In this document: positions 24,150-32,945 of the stretch, one piece after another
Layout of the letters: every line of letters begins with the position of its first letter
Numbering within the stretch: position 1 is the first letter of the stretch
Origin: Crossiella sp. S99.2
GTDB lineage: Bacteria; Actinomycetota; Actinomycetes; Mycobacteriales; Pseudonocardiaceae
NCBI RefSeq assembly: GCF_023094165.1
Contig: NZ_JALMDK010000024.1
Span: forward strand, 34,160-98,159
Length of the DNA: 64,000 nt
Direction of reading: 5' to 3'
Notes under the pieces: model-generated
Told to the model about the DNA's origin: nothing
Databases searched by the model: none
Seen by the model: the letters and a program-made list of their open reading frames with translations, nothing else
Translations under genes and position numbers: made by a program

Positions 24150-25293
24150 GCACAGCAAGGTCAGCGGCGTCGAGATCGAGCTGACCGAGGTCACCAAGCG
24201 TTATTCCGGGCAGAAGGCAGCGGCGGTGGAGTCGGTGTCGATGACCATCCCGGCCGGGGAGACGGTGGTCTTCGTCGGGCCCTCCGGGTGCGGCAAGACC
24301 ACCACCATGAAGATGATCAACCGGCTGATCGAACCGACCAGCGGGCGGATCACCATCGGCGGGCAGGACGCGCTGGGGCTGGACCCGGACGAGCTGCGGC
24401 GGCGGATCGGTTACGCCATCCAGCAGGCCGGGCTGTTCCCGCACCTGACCGTGGCGCAGAACGTTGGCATGGTGCCTGGCCTGCTGAAATGGGAGAAGAA
24501 ACGGGTCGCGGACCGGGTCGAGGAAATGCTCGACCTGGTCGGGCTGGACCCGGGCGAGTTCGCCGACCGGTACCCGCGGCAGCTCTCCGGCGGGCAGCAG
24601 CAGCGGGTCGGGGTGGCCAGGGCGCTGGCCGCGGACCCGCCGGTGCTGCTGATGGACGAGCCCTTCGGCGCGGTGGACCCGATCACCAGGGGAAACCTGC
24701 AGGACGAGCTGCTCCGGCTGCAGGCCGAACTGGGCAAGACGATCGTGTTCGTCACGCACGACTTCGACGAGGCGGTCAAGCTCGGCGACCGGATCGCGGT
24801 GCTCGGTGAGCGGTCCCGGATCCTGCAGTACGACACTCCGGAGGCCATCCTGGCCAACCCGGCCGATGACACGGTGGCCGGTTTTGTCGGCGCCGGCGCC
24901 TCGCTCAAGCAGCTCACCCTGCGCCGGGTGCGCGAGGTGGAACTGTCCGAGGTGCCCACCGCCGGGGCCGGTGATTCAGCGGCTGAGCTGGCCGAACGGC
25001 TCGGCAGGCGGCGCGGCGCGGTCGGCCTGGTGCTGGACAACCGGCGCCGGCCGCTGCGCTGGGTGACCCCACCGGACCTGACCACCGGGTTCGCCCTGGA
25101 CCGGGCAGGGCGCGCGGTGGAGGACACCGTGGCGATGGCCTCCACCCTGCACGACGCGCTGGAGGCGGTGCTCACCGACGACGACGGGCTGGCCGTGGTG
25201 ACCGGCTCCCGCGGCGAGTACATCGGCGTGGTCACCATGGACACGCTGATGGCCGCGGTGCGGGCGATGCGCGATGAGCTGGAGACGGCGTGA
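24142..25293 (+). CDS. Osmoprotectant ABC transporter ATP-binding protein with CBS region (OpuCA/ProV type)
   Basis: 383 residues. Walker A GPSGCGKTT, Q-loop QQAGLFPHLT, signature LSGGQQQR, Walker B VLLMDEPFG and the switch His (VTHDFDEA) are all intact. A C-terminal extension of ~120 residues (from about LRRVREVELSEV) resembles the CBS pair that senses ionic strength in OpuA/OpuC ATPases, with DDGLAVVTGSRGEYIGVVTM as the best-preserved part. It energises the two permeases that flank it. Confidence 0.95.
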   Translation: MSEHSKVSGVEIELTEVTKRYSGQKAAAVESVSMTIPAGETVVFVGPSGCGKTTTMKMINRLIEPTSGRITIGGQDALGLDPDELRRRIGYAIQQAGLFPHLTVAQNVGMVPGLLKWEKKRVADRVEEMLDLVGLDPGEFADRYPRQLSGGQQQRVGVARALAADPPVLLMDEPFGAVDPITRGNLQDELLRLQAELGKTIVFVTHDFDEAVKLGDRIAVLGERSRILQYDTPEAILANPADDTVAGFVGAGASLKQLTLRRVREVELSEVPTAGAGDSAAELAERLGRRRGAVGLVLDNRRRPLRWVTPPDLTTGFALDRAGRAVEDTVAMASTLHDALEAVLTDDDGLAVVTGSRGEYIGVVTMDTLMAAVRAMRDELETA

Positions 25294-26036
25294 GTTCGCC
25301 GGTCCGCCAGGCCGGACGCCTGCAGCTGTTCGCCGAACCCATCGCGGTGCTGCTGATCGTGGCCGCGGTGCTGGTGTGGGCCTTCACCGGTGAACTGGAC
25401 TCGATCGAGCAGCGCAACATCACCTTCGCCAACATCCTCACCCTGACCTGGGAACACCTCCAGCTCACCGCGGCCATCTCGGTGATCGTGCTGCTGGCCG
25501 GCGTGCCACTGGGCGTGCTGGTCAGCCGCCGCTGGGCCCGGCACATCGCCCCGCTGGTGCTGGGCCTGGCCACCATCGGCCAGGCCGCGCCCGCGGTCGG
25601 TGTGCTGGTGCTGTTCTTCCTGCTCACCGGCCAGACCGGGTTCTGGATCGCGGTGCTGCCGATGGCGGTCTACGCGCTGCTCCCGGTGCTGCGCAACACC
25701 CTGGTCGGCCTGCAACAGGTGGACCGCACCCTGGTGGAGGCAGGCCGCGGCATCGGCATGTCCGCCTTCACCGTGCTCCGCCGGATCGAGTTCCCGCTGG
25801 CCATCCCGCACGTGCTGGCCGGCATGCGGACCGCGCTGGTGCTCGCGGTGGGCGTGGCCACGCTGGCCATGTTCGTCAACGGCGGCGGCCTCGGCTCGAT
25901 GATCGACACCGGCTACAAGCTGCGCCGCACCTCGATCCTGGTGGTCGGCGCGGTGCTGGCGGCGGCATTGGCCCTGCTGGTGGACTGGCTGGGCGGCCTG
26001 GCCGAACGGCGACTCGGCCCGAAGGGACTTCGATGA
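25290..26036 (+). CDS. Osmoprotectant ABC transporter permease (OpuCD/ProW type), second
   Basis: 248 residues, 5-6 membrane segments. The EAA loop is VEAGRGIGMSAFTVLRRIEF, and ATIGQAAPAVGVLVLFFLL matches the OpuC permease pattern. It overlaps the ATPase gene (GTGA) and the binding-protein gene (ATGA). It is paralogous to the permease at 23502. Confidence 0.93.
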   Translation: MSSPVRQAGRLQLFAEPIAVLLIVAAVLVWAFTGELDSIEQRNITFANILTLTWEHLQLTAAISVIVLLAGVPLGVLVSRRWARHIAPLVLGLATIGQAAPAVGVLVLFFLLTGQTGFWIAVLPMAVYALLPVLRNTLVGLQQVDRTLVEAGRGIGMSAFTVLRRIEFPLAIPHVLAGMRTALVLAVGVATLAMFVNGGGLGSMIDTGYKLRRTSILVVGAVLAAALALLVDWLGGLAERRLGPKGLR

Positions 26037-27010
26037 GGAATCGTCCACTATGGACAGTCGCCCTGCTGATGACCGGCAGTCTGCTCGCGGGTTGCGGGCT
26101 TTCGGCGGGTGGAGCGCCGCCGCTTCACGTGAAACCGGGATCGATTCAGCCGGTGTCCGAACTGGCCGGGGTCGAGCTGACCGTGGGGTCCAAGGACTTC
26201 AGTGAGCAGCTGGTTCTGGCCTATCTGGCCGAATTCGCGCTGAGCGCGGCCGGGGCCAAGGTGCGGGACCTGTCCAACATCGCCGGGTCCAACAGCGGGC
26301 GGGACGCGCTGCTGACCGGGCAGGTCGACCTGATGTGGGAGTACACCGGCACCGGGTGGATCAGCTACCTCGGCAAGGAGGACCCGATCCCGGACGACGC
26401 CGCGCAGTTCGAGGCGGTGCGCAAGGAAGACCTGGCGCGCAACGGGATCGTGTGGAGCCTGATGGCGCCGCTGAACAACACCTACGCGTTCGCGATGAGT
26501 CGCAAGAACGCCGAGCGGCTGGGCATCCGGACCATGTCCGAGCTGGCGAAACTCATCAAGGAGAAGCCGCAGGAGGGGACCTTCTGCCTGGAGAGCGAGT
26601 TCGCCAGCCGCAACGACGGCATGCCGGGGGTGCAGAAGACCTACGGGTTCGAGCCGGCGCCGGGCAACATCAAACTGCTCGGCATCGGGCCGATCTACCA
26701 GGCCGTGGCCAACGGCGGGACCTGCAACTTCGGCGAAGTCTTCACCACCGACGGGCGGGTGCTGGCCCTTGACCTGGTGGTGCTGGCCGATGACCGGAAC
26801 TTCTTCCCGCGCTACAACGCCTCGGTCACCCTGCGCAAGGAGACCGCGGGCGCGCACCCGCAGATCGCCGAGGTGCTGCGGCCGGTGGCGGCCAAGCTGA
26901 CCAACGAGGTGGTGCTCAAGCTCAACGCCGAGGTCGACGTGGACGGCAGGGACCCGGCCGAGGTGGCCAGGGACTGGCTGGTGCGCGAGGGCTTCGTGCG
27001 GCTGCCCTGA
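26033..27010 (+). CDS. Glycine betaine/choline-type substrate-binding lipoprotein (OpuCC type)
   Basis: 325 residues. The signal peptide ends in the lipobox SLLAGCGL, so Cys21 should be lipidated. The OpuAC domain begins with LTVGSKDFSEQLVLAYLAEF and contains LMWEYTGTGWISYLG and TCNFGEVFTTDGRVLALDL, characteristic of OpuC/OsmX binding proteins. It supplies betaine, choline or a related compound to the two permeases. ATGA overlap with the preceding permease; last gene of the five-gene operon. Confidence 0.94.
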   Translation: MRNRPLWTVALLMTGSLLAGCGLSAGGAPPLHVKPGSIQPVSELAGVELTVGSKDFSEQLVLAYLAEFALSAAGAKVRDLSNIAGSNSGRDALLTGQVDLMWEYTGTGWISYLGKEDPIPDDAAQFEAVRKEDLARNGIVWSLMAPLNNTYAFAMSRKNAERLGIRTMSELAKLIKEKPQEGTFCLESEFASRNDGMPGVQKTYGFEPAPGNIKLLGIGPIYQAVANGGTCNFGEVFTTDGRVLALDLVVLADDRNFFPRYNASVTLRKETAGAHPQIAEVLRPVAAKLTNEVVLKLNAEVDVDGRDPAEVARDWLVREGFVRLP

Positions 27011-27119
27011 GTAGAACTACGGAAGGCGACCTCAGGGTCGACTCGGGGGTTTGCCCCATGGTGACTGTCGGTACCCCAGGCCAGGATGGTCCCTGACGAT
27101 CTTTCCGGGAGGGGATGTC

Positions 27120-27464
27120 ATGCGGGGACTGGATTCGGTTCGGTATGTGCTGCTCGGTCACACCCTGGTGGCCTGGCTGACGGCTGGGGTGCTGTGGGCG
27201 GGGAGCGCGTTCGAGTTCCCGTTCGCCATGGCCACGGTGATGACCGGCGCGGTCGGGCTGGTGCTCGCGCTGCTGCTGCCCGGCTACTCCCAGCAGCTGC
27301 GCACCAGCGGGCTGTGGTTCACCGCGATCCTCATCCCGCTGAACCTGGCGCTGTCCGCACTCTCGGTGTCCGCGCTGGCCGGGGCGGTGCTCGCGGCGGT
27401 CGCCTTCACCCTGCTGCTGCGGCCGTTCCAGCTGCCGCTGCGCTACCGGCAGACCACCGCCTGA
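27120..27464 (+). CDS. Small hypothetical membrane protein, 114 residues
   Basis: Three to four membrane segments (FPFAMATVMTGAVGLVLALL, LWFTAILIPLNLALSALSV, LAGAVLAAVAFTLLL) and short charged loops. The ATG at 27120 has GGGAGGGG about 6 bp upstream; an open frame starts earlier but the extra sequence is not protein-like. No family recognised. It lies 109 bp after the osmoprotectant operon and ends directly against the convergent gene at 27465. Confidence 0.7.
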   Translation: MRGLDSVRYVLLGHTLVAWLTAGVLWAGSAFEFPFAMATVMTGAVGLVLALLLPGYSQQLRTSGLWFTAILIPLNLALSALSVSALAGAVLAAVAFTLLLRPFQLPLRYRQTTA

Positions 27465-27902
27465 TCAGACGCCCAGGTGGTGCAGCAGGTGGGACTCGAG
27501 CCGGTCGAGTTCGGTGGACACCGCGCGGTGCGCGGCCTTGCGCCGAGGGGTCGGCATCCGCTCGGCGGCCCGCACCACCGCGGCCAGTTCGACCAGCCGG
27601 GACTCGCCGTCCCTGGCGAAGGCCACGATCTCCTCGCTGGCGTTGACCCGAAGCTCGGTCAGCGCGTTGGCGATGCCGGCGATCCGGGCGTGCAGCGAAC
27701 CACCGCGGCCGCTGTAGGTGGCCAGGTGCTCCACCGGGATGCCCAGCTTGCGGGCGCGCATCCGGTCGTAGCCGTCCCTGGCCGCCGCGGCGGCCTTGAG
27801 CGCGACCGGCGCGAGCAGTGGCAGCACCACCTTGCCGATGCCGATCAGGTGCTTGGCACGGGCGGGAGTCAGCTTGGGCAGTCCTCGCCGGATGCGGGCC
27901 AT
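27465..27902 (-). CDS. Conserved actinobacterial hypothetical protein (DUF6474-like)
   Basis: 145 residues, basic, mostly helical. LTPARAKHLIGIGKVVLPLL and APVALKAAAAARDGYDRMRA followed by RKLGIPVEHL are the parts I associate with a small actinobacterial family often labelled DUF6474; the family name is from memory and not verified. It may have one membrane-associated helix near residues 20-40. ATG start at 27900-27902. Function unknown. Confidence 0.7.
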   Translation of the reverse strand: MARIRRGLPKLTPARAKHLIGIGKVVLPLLAPVALKAAAAARDGYDRMRARKLGIPVEHLATYSGRGGSLHARIAGIANALTELRVNASEEIVAFARDGESRLVELAAVVRAAERMPTPRRKAAHRAVSTELDRLESHLLHHLGV

Positions 27903-28000
27903 GCTCGTCAGCCTAGGCCGCTCGGGGGTTTCTTGGCGGTTCCGGCGCGCGAGCAGCCGAGATCAACCGGGTTGCCGACACGGAGCGCTCTCCGGCCACT

Positions 28001-28006
28001 TACCCT
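28001..28006 (+). promoter_or_regulatory. -10 element giving a leaderless message for the nuclease gene
   Basis: TACCCT ends 6 bp before the GTG at 28013, so transcription should start at or next to the start codon. There is no Shine-Dalgarno sequence upstream of that GTG, which fits. Confidence 0.4.
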
Positions 28007-28012
28007 GCATGA

Positions 28013-29653
28013 GTGACGTCTGCGGTGCTACTTGATGCCGGGGTGGTGACCCGGTGCCGGCGCCGCGTGCACCTCGAACACGACCCGACCATGGTCAACT
28101 CGCCCAAGGCGCCGCCGGATCCGGCGGCCGAGCAGCGGATGAGCGACGCGGCCGCGCACCGGCGCGCGGTGGCCGACCGGTTGGCCCGGCAGGTGGGCGC
28201 GGAGTGGACCGAGGTGCCCGCTGGTGAGGGCCCGGCCGACCGGGAACGAATCACCACCGCGGTGCTGGGCGCCGGCGCCCGGTTCGTGTGGGGTGGTCTG
28301 CTGCCCTCGGACCGCTCCGGCGGGCGGCGCGGCGGCATCGACCTGCTGGTGCGGGACGGTAACGGTGGGTACATCCCGGTGCTGGTGGTCCGGCACAAGA
28401 TCACCGACCCTGGCACCGGGGCGCGCACCACGCCGTTCGGCCAGCTCTACCCGGGCAGCGCCAGGGTCGACCCGATCCGCAAGGTCCGGCCGCAGCCCAG
28501 GGACCAGCTCCGGCTGGCGCACGCGCACCGGCTGCTGCAGGCCGCCGGACTGGCCGCGCGTGGCCGGGCGATGGGCGGGGTGATCGGCCTGGACGCCGAT
28601 GTGGTGCTCTGGCACGACCTGGACGCGCCGACCTGGCCGAATGGCCGGACCGCGCTCAAGGAGTACGACGCTCGCTTCGCCGACCGGCTCGCGGTGGCGG
28701 CCGCGGCGGCCGGTGAGCGGGACGCGCTGGCCCGGCCGTCCCGGATCCTGGAGTGCCGCAGTTGCCCGTGGTGGCCGACCTGCGAGGCCGCGCTGATCGA
28801 GCGGCGGGACGTCAGCCTGGTGGTGCGCGGTGAGGACGCGGTGTCCCTGCGCGGCATCGGAGTGTCCACTGTGGACCAGCTGGCGGCCCAGGAGACCGCG
28901 GTGGAGGCGCCTGCGCAGATGGTGGGCATGCCCTTCGGCGACGCGGTGCTGCTGGCCAGGGCCTGGCTGCGCGGGGCCTCGCTGGTGCGCCGCGAGGAGC
29001 GGGTGCTGGTGCCCAGGGCCGATGTGGAACTGGACGTGGACATGGAGAGCTTCGGCGACGCCGGGGCCTACATGTGGGGCTGCCATCTCTCCGGCGCGGA
29101 CATCGGCGAACCCCAGGGCTACCGGGCCTTCGTCACCTGGGATCCATTGCCCTGCGCGGACGAGGCGCGCTCCTTCGGCGAGTTCTGGTCCTATCTCACG
29201 CACGTGCGGCTGCGGGCCAGCGCGCGCGGGCTGAGCTTCCGGGCCTACTGCTACAACGAACTCGCGGAGAACCGGTGGATGCTCGGCTCGGCCGAGCGCT
29301 TCGCCGGGAAGCCGGACATCCCGACCCTGCAGACCGTGCAGGACTTCATCGGCTCGCCGCAGTGGGTGGACCTGTTCGGCATCGTGCGCGACCAGTTCCT
29401 GTGCGCCAAGGGCAAGGGGCTGAAGATGATCGCCCCGGCGGCCGGGTTCAGCTGGCGGGACCCGGAGGCCGGTGGCGAGAACTCGATGCGCTGGTACCGG
29501 GACGCGGTCGGCATGGACGGCGGCGAACCACTGCCCGACCAGCGGGAACGGCTGCTGGAGTACAACGAGGACGATGTCCGCGCGACCTGGACGCTGCGCC
29601 GCTGGATGGACTCGCCGGCGGTGTACGAACTGCCGTACGCCGGTGAGCTGTGA
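28013..29653 (+). CDS. TM0106-family RecB-like nuclease with C-terminal RNase H-like exonuclease domain
   Basis: 546 residues. The N-terminal part resembles Cas4/AddB-type RecB nucleases with an iron-sulfur cluster: a Cys near the start (VTRCRRRVHLEHDP) and CRSCPWWPTC in the middle give four Cys, and VVRHKI may hold the catalytic Lys. HhH-like GIGVSTVDQLA follows. The C-terminal half is an RNase H-like (DnaQ-type) domain with DVDMESFGD and EDDVRATW acidic residues. The family is widespread in actinobacteria and presumed to act in DNA repair. GTG start without Shine-Dalgarno; probably leaderless. Confidence 0.87.
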   Translation: MTSAVLLDAGVVTRCRRRVHLEHDPTMVNSPKAPPDPAAEQRMSDAAAHRRAVADRLARQVGAEWTEVPAGEGPADRERITTAVLGAGARFVWGGLLPSDRSGGRRGGIDLLVRDGNGGYIPVLVVRHKITDPGTGARTTPFGQLYPGSARVDPIRKVRPQPRDQLRLAHAHRLLQAAGLAARGRAMGGVIGLDADVVLWHDLDAPTWPNGRTALKEYDARFADRLAVAAAAAGERDALARPSRILECRSCPWWPTCEAALIERRDVSLVVRGEDAVSLRGIGVSTVDQLAAQETAVEAPAQMVGMPFGDAVLLARAWLRGASLVRREERVLVPRADVELDVDMESFGDAGAYMWGCHLSGADIGEPQGYRAFVTWDPLPCADEARSFGEFWSYLTHVRLRASARGLSFRAYCYNELAENRWMLGSAERFAGKPDIPTLQTVQDFIGSPQWVDLFGIVRDQFLCAKGKGLKMIAPAAGFSWRDPEAGGENSMRWYRDAVGMDGGEPLPDQRERLLEYNEDDVRATWTLRRWMDSPAVYELPYAGEL

Positions 29654-29679
29654 CGGTGCGGCCGAGTAGCCGCACCGTC
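29652..29679. terminator. Bidirectional hairpin terminator between convergent genes
   Basis: GACGGTGCGGC pairs perfectly with GCCGCACCGTC across the loop CGAGTA. It lies between the nuclease stop and the SDR stop and has no T run, as is common for actinobacterial hairpin terminators. Confidence 0.85.
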
Positions 29680-29687
29680 CACTCCGG

Positions 29688-30443
29688 CTAGCGGGGCGCC
29701 ATCCGCAGCGAGCCGTCCATCCGGATGACCTCGCCGTTGAGGTAGTCGTGCTCGACGATCATGAGCGCGAGCTGGGCGTACTCCGCGGGCGTGCCCAGGC
29801 GCTTGGGGAAGGGCACCCCGGCGGACAGGCCGGCGCGGAACTCCTCGGTGACCCCGGCCAGCATCGGGGTGTCGATGATGCCGGGCGCGATGGTCATCAC
29901 CCGGATGCCGAAGGTGGCCAGGTCGCGGGCCGCGGACAGGGTCAGGCCGACCACCCCGCCCTTGGAGGCGGCGTAGGCGATCTGGCCGATCTGGCCGTCG
30001 AAGGCGGCCACCGAGGCGGTGTTGACCACCACGCCGCGCTGCCCGTCCACGGCCTCGGTCTTGGCCATCGCGGCCGCGGCCAGTCGCAGCACGTTGAAGG
30101 TGCCGATCAGGTTGATCTCCACGACCTTGCGGAACAGGTCGTAGTCGTGCGGCTCGCCCTGCTTGTTGACGATCCGTCCGGCCCAGCCGACGCCGGCGCA
30201 GTTGACCACGGTGCGCAGCGGCGCGAACGCGGCGGCCTGCTCCACGGCGGCCTGGACCTGCGCCGCGTCGGTGACGTCGGCGGGCACGTAGGTGACGCCG
30301 TCGACCGCCTCGGCCTTCTCGATGCCCTGCGGCAGGTCCAGGGCGAAGACGTGGGCACCCTTGGCGGCCAGCGCGCGGCTGGTGGCCCCGCCGAGGCCGG
30401 ACGCGCCACCGGTGACGATGGCAGCGGTGTCGGTGATCTGCAT
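29688..30443 (-). CDS. SDR-family 3-hydroxyacyl-CoA dehydrogenase-like oxidoreductase
   Basis: 251 residues, classical SDR length. Cofactor motif TGGASGLGGA with an Asp after beta-2 (ALDLPQG) indicates NAD(H). NCAGVG and the catalytic Ser, Tyr and Lys (NTASVAAFDG ... IAYAASKGG) are complete. The sequence style, including EPHDYDLFRKVVEINLIGTF and LSAGVPFPKRLGTPAEYAQL, matches the short-chain 3-hydroxyacyl-CoA dehydrogenase type 2 group. Substrate assignment is by similarity only. It lies 20 bp downstream of the aldo/keto reductase gene on the same strand. Confidence 0.88.
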   Translation of the reverse strand: MQITDTAAIVTGGASGLGGATSRALAAKGAHVFALDLPQGIEKAEAVDGVTYVPADVTDAAQVQAAVEQAAAFAPLRTVVNCAGVGWAGRIVNKQGEPHDYDLFRKVVEINLIGTFNVLRLAAAAMAKTEAVDGQRGVVVNTASVAAFDGQIGQIAYAASKGGVVGLTLSAARDLATFGIRVMTIAPGIIDTPMLAGVTEEFRAGLSAGVPFPKRLGTPAEYAQLALMIVEHDYLNGEVIRMDGSLRMAPR

Positions 30444-30463
30444 GCCGGGTAGGTTAGCCGTCG

Positions 30464-31426
30464 TTAACGTCGTCCTGGCGGGCAGATGGCGTCGATCTCA
30501 GTGAGGTCGGCCGCAGTGGGCGACCATTCCGCGGCGGTGGCGTTCTGCGCGACCTGTTCCGCGCTGGTCGCGCCGGCGATCACCGAGGCCACCGCGGGCT
30601 GCGCGGCCAGCCAGCCGATGGCCAGTTCCACCAGGCTCAGATCCCGCTCCTCGGCGAAGCGGCGCAGCCGGTCGATCCGGTCCCACGGCGCGTCCGCGAG
30701 CAGCCGGTCCCGGCCGGCCAGCCGACTGCCCTCCGGCGGCTTGGTGTCCCGCTCGTACTTGCCCGTGAGCAGGCCGTTGGCCAGCGGGAAGTACGGCAGC
30801 AGGCCCAGGCCGAAGCGCAGGCAGGCCGGGATGATCTCGCGTTCGGACTCGCGTTCCAGCAGCGAGTAGTGGTTCTCCGCGGACACCGGCGCGGTCAGGT
30901 TCGCGGTGCTCGCGCTCCAGGCCGCGTCCGCGATCTGCCAGCCGGCCAGGTTGCAGTGCCCGACGTAGCGGATCTTGCCCTCGTGCACCAGGTCGTCCAG
31001 CACCGACAGCGTCTCCTCCAGCGGAGTCTGCTGGTCCGGCCGGTGCAGCTGGTAGACGTCGATCCAGTCGGTGCCCAGCCGCCGCAGCGAGGACTCCACC
31101 GCACGCCGGACGTAGCGCCGGGAGCCGCGGGCGCCGAAGTCCGGCCCGTTGCCGCCCTGCATGTCCATGCCGAATTTGGTCGCGATCACCGCGTGCTCGC
31201 GCCGGCCGGAGAGGGCCTGTCCGAGCAGCTCCTCGCTGCGCCCGCGCGGGGCGCCGTAGACGTCGGCGACGTCGAAGAAGGTGATGCCCGCCTCCAGCGC
31301 GGCATCGACAACCGACCTGGAACCGGCCAGCGTCTCGGTGGCGGTCCCCGGCCGCCCGAGGTTGTTGCAGCCGAGCCCGACCGCGCTGACCACCAGCCCA
31401 GAATCACCCAACCGTCGTTGGTCCAC
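30464..31426 (-). CDS. Aldo/keto reductase
   Basis: 320 residues, (alpha/beta)8 barrel. The catalytic tetrad is visible: Asp and Tyr in FFDVADVYG, Lys in VIATKFG and His in VYQLHRPD. The NADPH-binding end reads VASVIAGATSAEQV. The sequence resembles the YghZ/Kv-beta-like group, substrate unknown. GTG start at 31424-31426. It probably forms a two-gene unit with the SDR gene downstream (20-bp gap). Confidence 0.92.
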   Translation of the reverse strand: MDQRRLGDSGLVVSAVGLGCNNLGRPGTATETLAGSRSVVDAALEAGITFFDVADVYGAPRGRSEELLGQALSGRREHAVIATKFGMDMQGGNGPDFGARGSRRYVRRAVESSLRRLGTDWIDVYQLHRPDQQTPLEETLSVLDDLVHEGKIRYVGHCNLAGWQIADAAWSASTANLTAPVSAENHYSLLERESEREIIPACLRFGLGLLPYFPLANGLLTGKYERDTKPPEGSRLAGRDRLLADAPWDRIDRLRRFAEERDLSLVELAIGWLAAQPAVASVIAGATSAEQVAQNATAAEWSPTAADLTEIDAICPPGRR

Positions 31427-31594
31427 GAGCGTGCACCCTACGTGTTGAGTGACGTCCCAGTCACTGCCCGTTCATCTTCGTGACCGGAGCCACCGACCGG
31501 TTGGCTGGCTATCGCCGCCTAGCGGTGTCAGGATGCGGCCGAACGGGGCAAGTCAGCCCGACGACAAAAGACCAACCCAACGCGGGGGTGGAGT

Positions 31595-32893
31595 GTGTTC
31601 GCACGGCGAATCGTCGTCGTCGGCTCCGGGTACGTGGGCCTGACCACCGGCGCCTGTCTCGCGTCGCTGGGCCACAAGGTCATCTGCGCCGATGTGGACG
31701 CCGCCAAGGTCGCCCGGCTCAAGGCGGGCGAGGTCACCATCCTGGAGCCGCGGCTGGCCGAGCTGGTCGCCGAGGGACTGGCCGCGGGCCGGCTGGAGTT
31801 CGTGCTCGGCGCGCGGCACGCGGTGGCCGATGCCGAGGTGGTCTTCCTGTGCGTGCCCACGCCAATGGGCTCGGGCGGCGCGGCGGACCTGGCCGCGGTG
31901 GAGTCGGTGATCGCCGAGGTGCGTGAGCTGCTGCCCAGTGGCTGCGTGGTGGTCAACAAGTCGACCGTGCCGGTGGGCACCGCGGCCAGGGTGCACGAGT
32001 TGCTGGACCGGGCCGATGTGGCCGTGGTCAGCAACCCGGAGTTCCTGCGCGAGGGCACCGCGGTGCACGACTTTCTCAACCCGGACCGGATCGTGGTCGG
32101 CTCCAGCGCCCAGGACGCGGCCGAGCGGGTGGCCGCGCTCTACGCCAAGCTCGGCGCGCCGACGGTGTTCACCGACGCGCCCAGCGCGGAGATGGTCAAG
32201 TACGCGGCGAACTGCTTCCTGGCGATGAAGCTGTCCTACGTCAACGCGATGGCCGAGCTGTGCGAGCGGCTGGGCGCCGATGTCGGCGATGTCACCGAGG
32301 GCATGGGCTACGACCGCCGGATCGGCCAGTCCTTCCTGCAGCCCGGTCCCGGCTGGGGCGGCTCCTGCCTGCCCAAGGACACCCACGCGCTGGTGCAGGT
32401 GGCCGAGGCGGTGGACTTCGACTTCATGCTGCTGCGGGCCTCCATCGACACCAACACCCGGCAGCGGGACCGGATGGTGGACAAGATCCGGGACGCGGTC
32501 GGCGGTGTGCTGGACGGGGTGCGGCTGGCCGTGCTGGGCCTGGCGTTCAAGGCGGGCACCAACGACCTGCGGGACTCGCCGGCGCTGGCGGTGGCGGAGA
32601 AGCTGCGGGCCGAGGGCGCCGAGCTGGTCGCCTTCGACCCTGGCATCCCGGCCGCGGTGCCGGGCCTGACCGACGCGGTGCGGGTGGTCAGCGATCCGTA
32701 CCAGGCGGCCGAGGGCGCGCTGGGTCTGGTGCTGCTCACCGAGTGGCCGGAGTTCCGCACCCTGGACTGGCCGCGGGTGGCGGGACTGCTGGCCGGGAAG
32801 GCCGTGGTGGACACCAGGAATCTGCTGGACGCGGACGTGGTCCGACGGGCCGGACTGGCCTGGCACGGGGTGGGTCGTAGCCCGGTTGCGTGA
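31595..32893 (+). CDS. ugd: UDP-glucose 6-dehydrogenase
   Basis: 432 residues. NAD-binding VVVGSGYVGLTTGACLA, then FLCVPTPMG, NKSTVPVGT, SNPEFLREG and the catalytic Cys258 in GWGGSCLPKD; C-terminal LGLAFKAGTNDLRDSPAL completes the family pattern. It oxidises UDP-glucose to UDP-glucuronate, a precursor of acidic polysaccharides, and could supply the glycan locus at 49-63 kb (inference). GTG start with GGGGGTGGAG upstream. The siderophore gene region begins right after its stop. Confidence 0.95.
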   Translation: MFARRIVVVGSGYVGLTTGACLASLGHKVICADVDAAKVARLKAGEVTILEPRLAELVAEGLAAGRLEFVLGARHAVADAEVVFLCVPTPMGSGGAADLAAVESVIAEVRELLPSGCVVVNKSTVPVGTAARVHELLDRADVAVVSNPEFLREGTAVHDFLNPDRIVVGSSAQDAAERVAALYAKLGAPTVFTDAPSAEMVKYAANCFLAMKLSYVNAMAELCERLGADVGDVTEGMGYDRRIGQSFLQPGPGWGGSCLPKDTHALVQVAEAVDFDFMLLRASIDTNTRQRDRMVDKIRDAVGGVLDGVRLAVLGLAFKAGTNDLRDSPALAVAEKLRAEGAELVAFDPGIPAAVPGLTDAVRVVSDPYQAAEGALGLVLLTEWPEFRTLDWPRVAGLLAGKAVVDTRNLLDADVVRRAGLAWHGVGRSPVA

Positions 32894-32926
32894 CGCATGT
32901 CACGCCCGACTGCGGCGTCCAGGTGA

Positions 32927-32945
32927 GCAGGTTAGCCTTACCTAT
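32927..32945 (+). promoter_or_regulatory. Iron box (IdeR/DtxR operator) overlapping the SIP promoter
   Basis: AGGTTAGCCTTACCT at 32929-32943 is the reverse complement of AGGTAAGGCTAACCT, one mismatch from the symmetric core of the actinobacterial iron box (AGGTTAGGCTAACCT). TAGCCT inside it (32933-32938) is a fair -10 that would start transcription at the ATG at 32944. IdeR with Fe2+ would therefore block the promoter directly. Confidence 0.8.
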
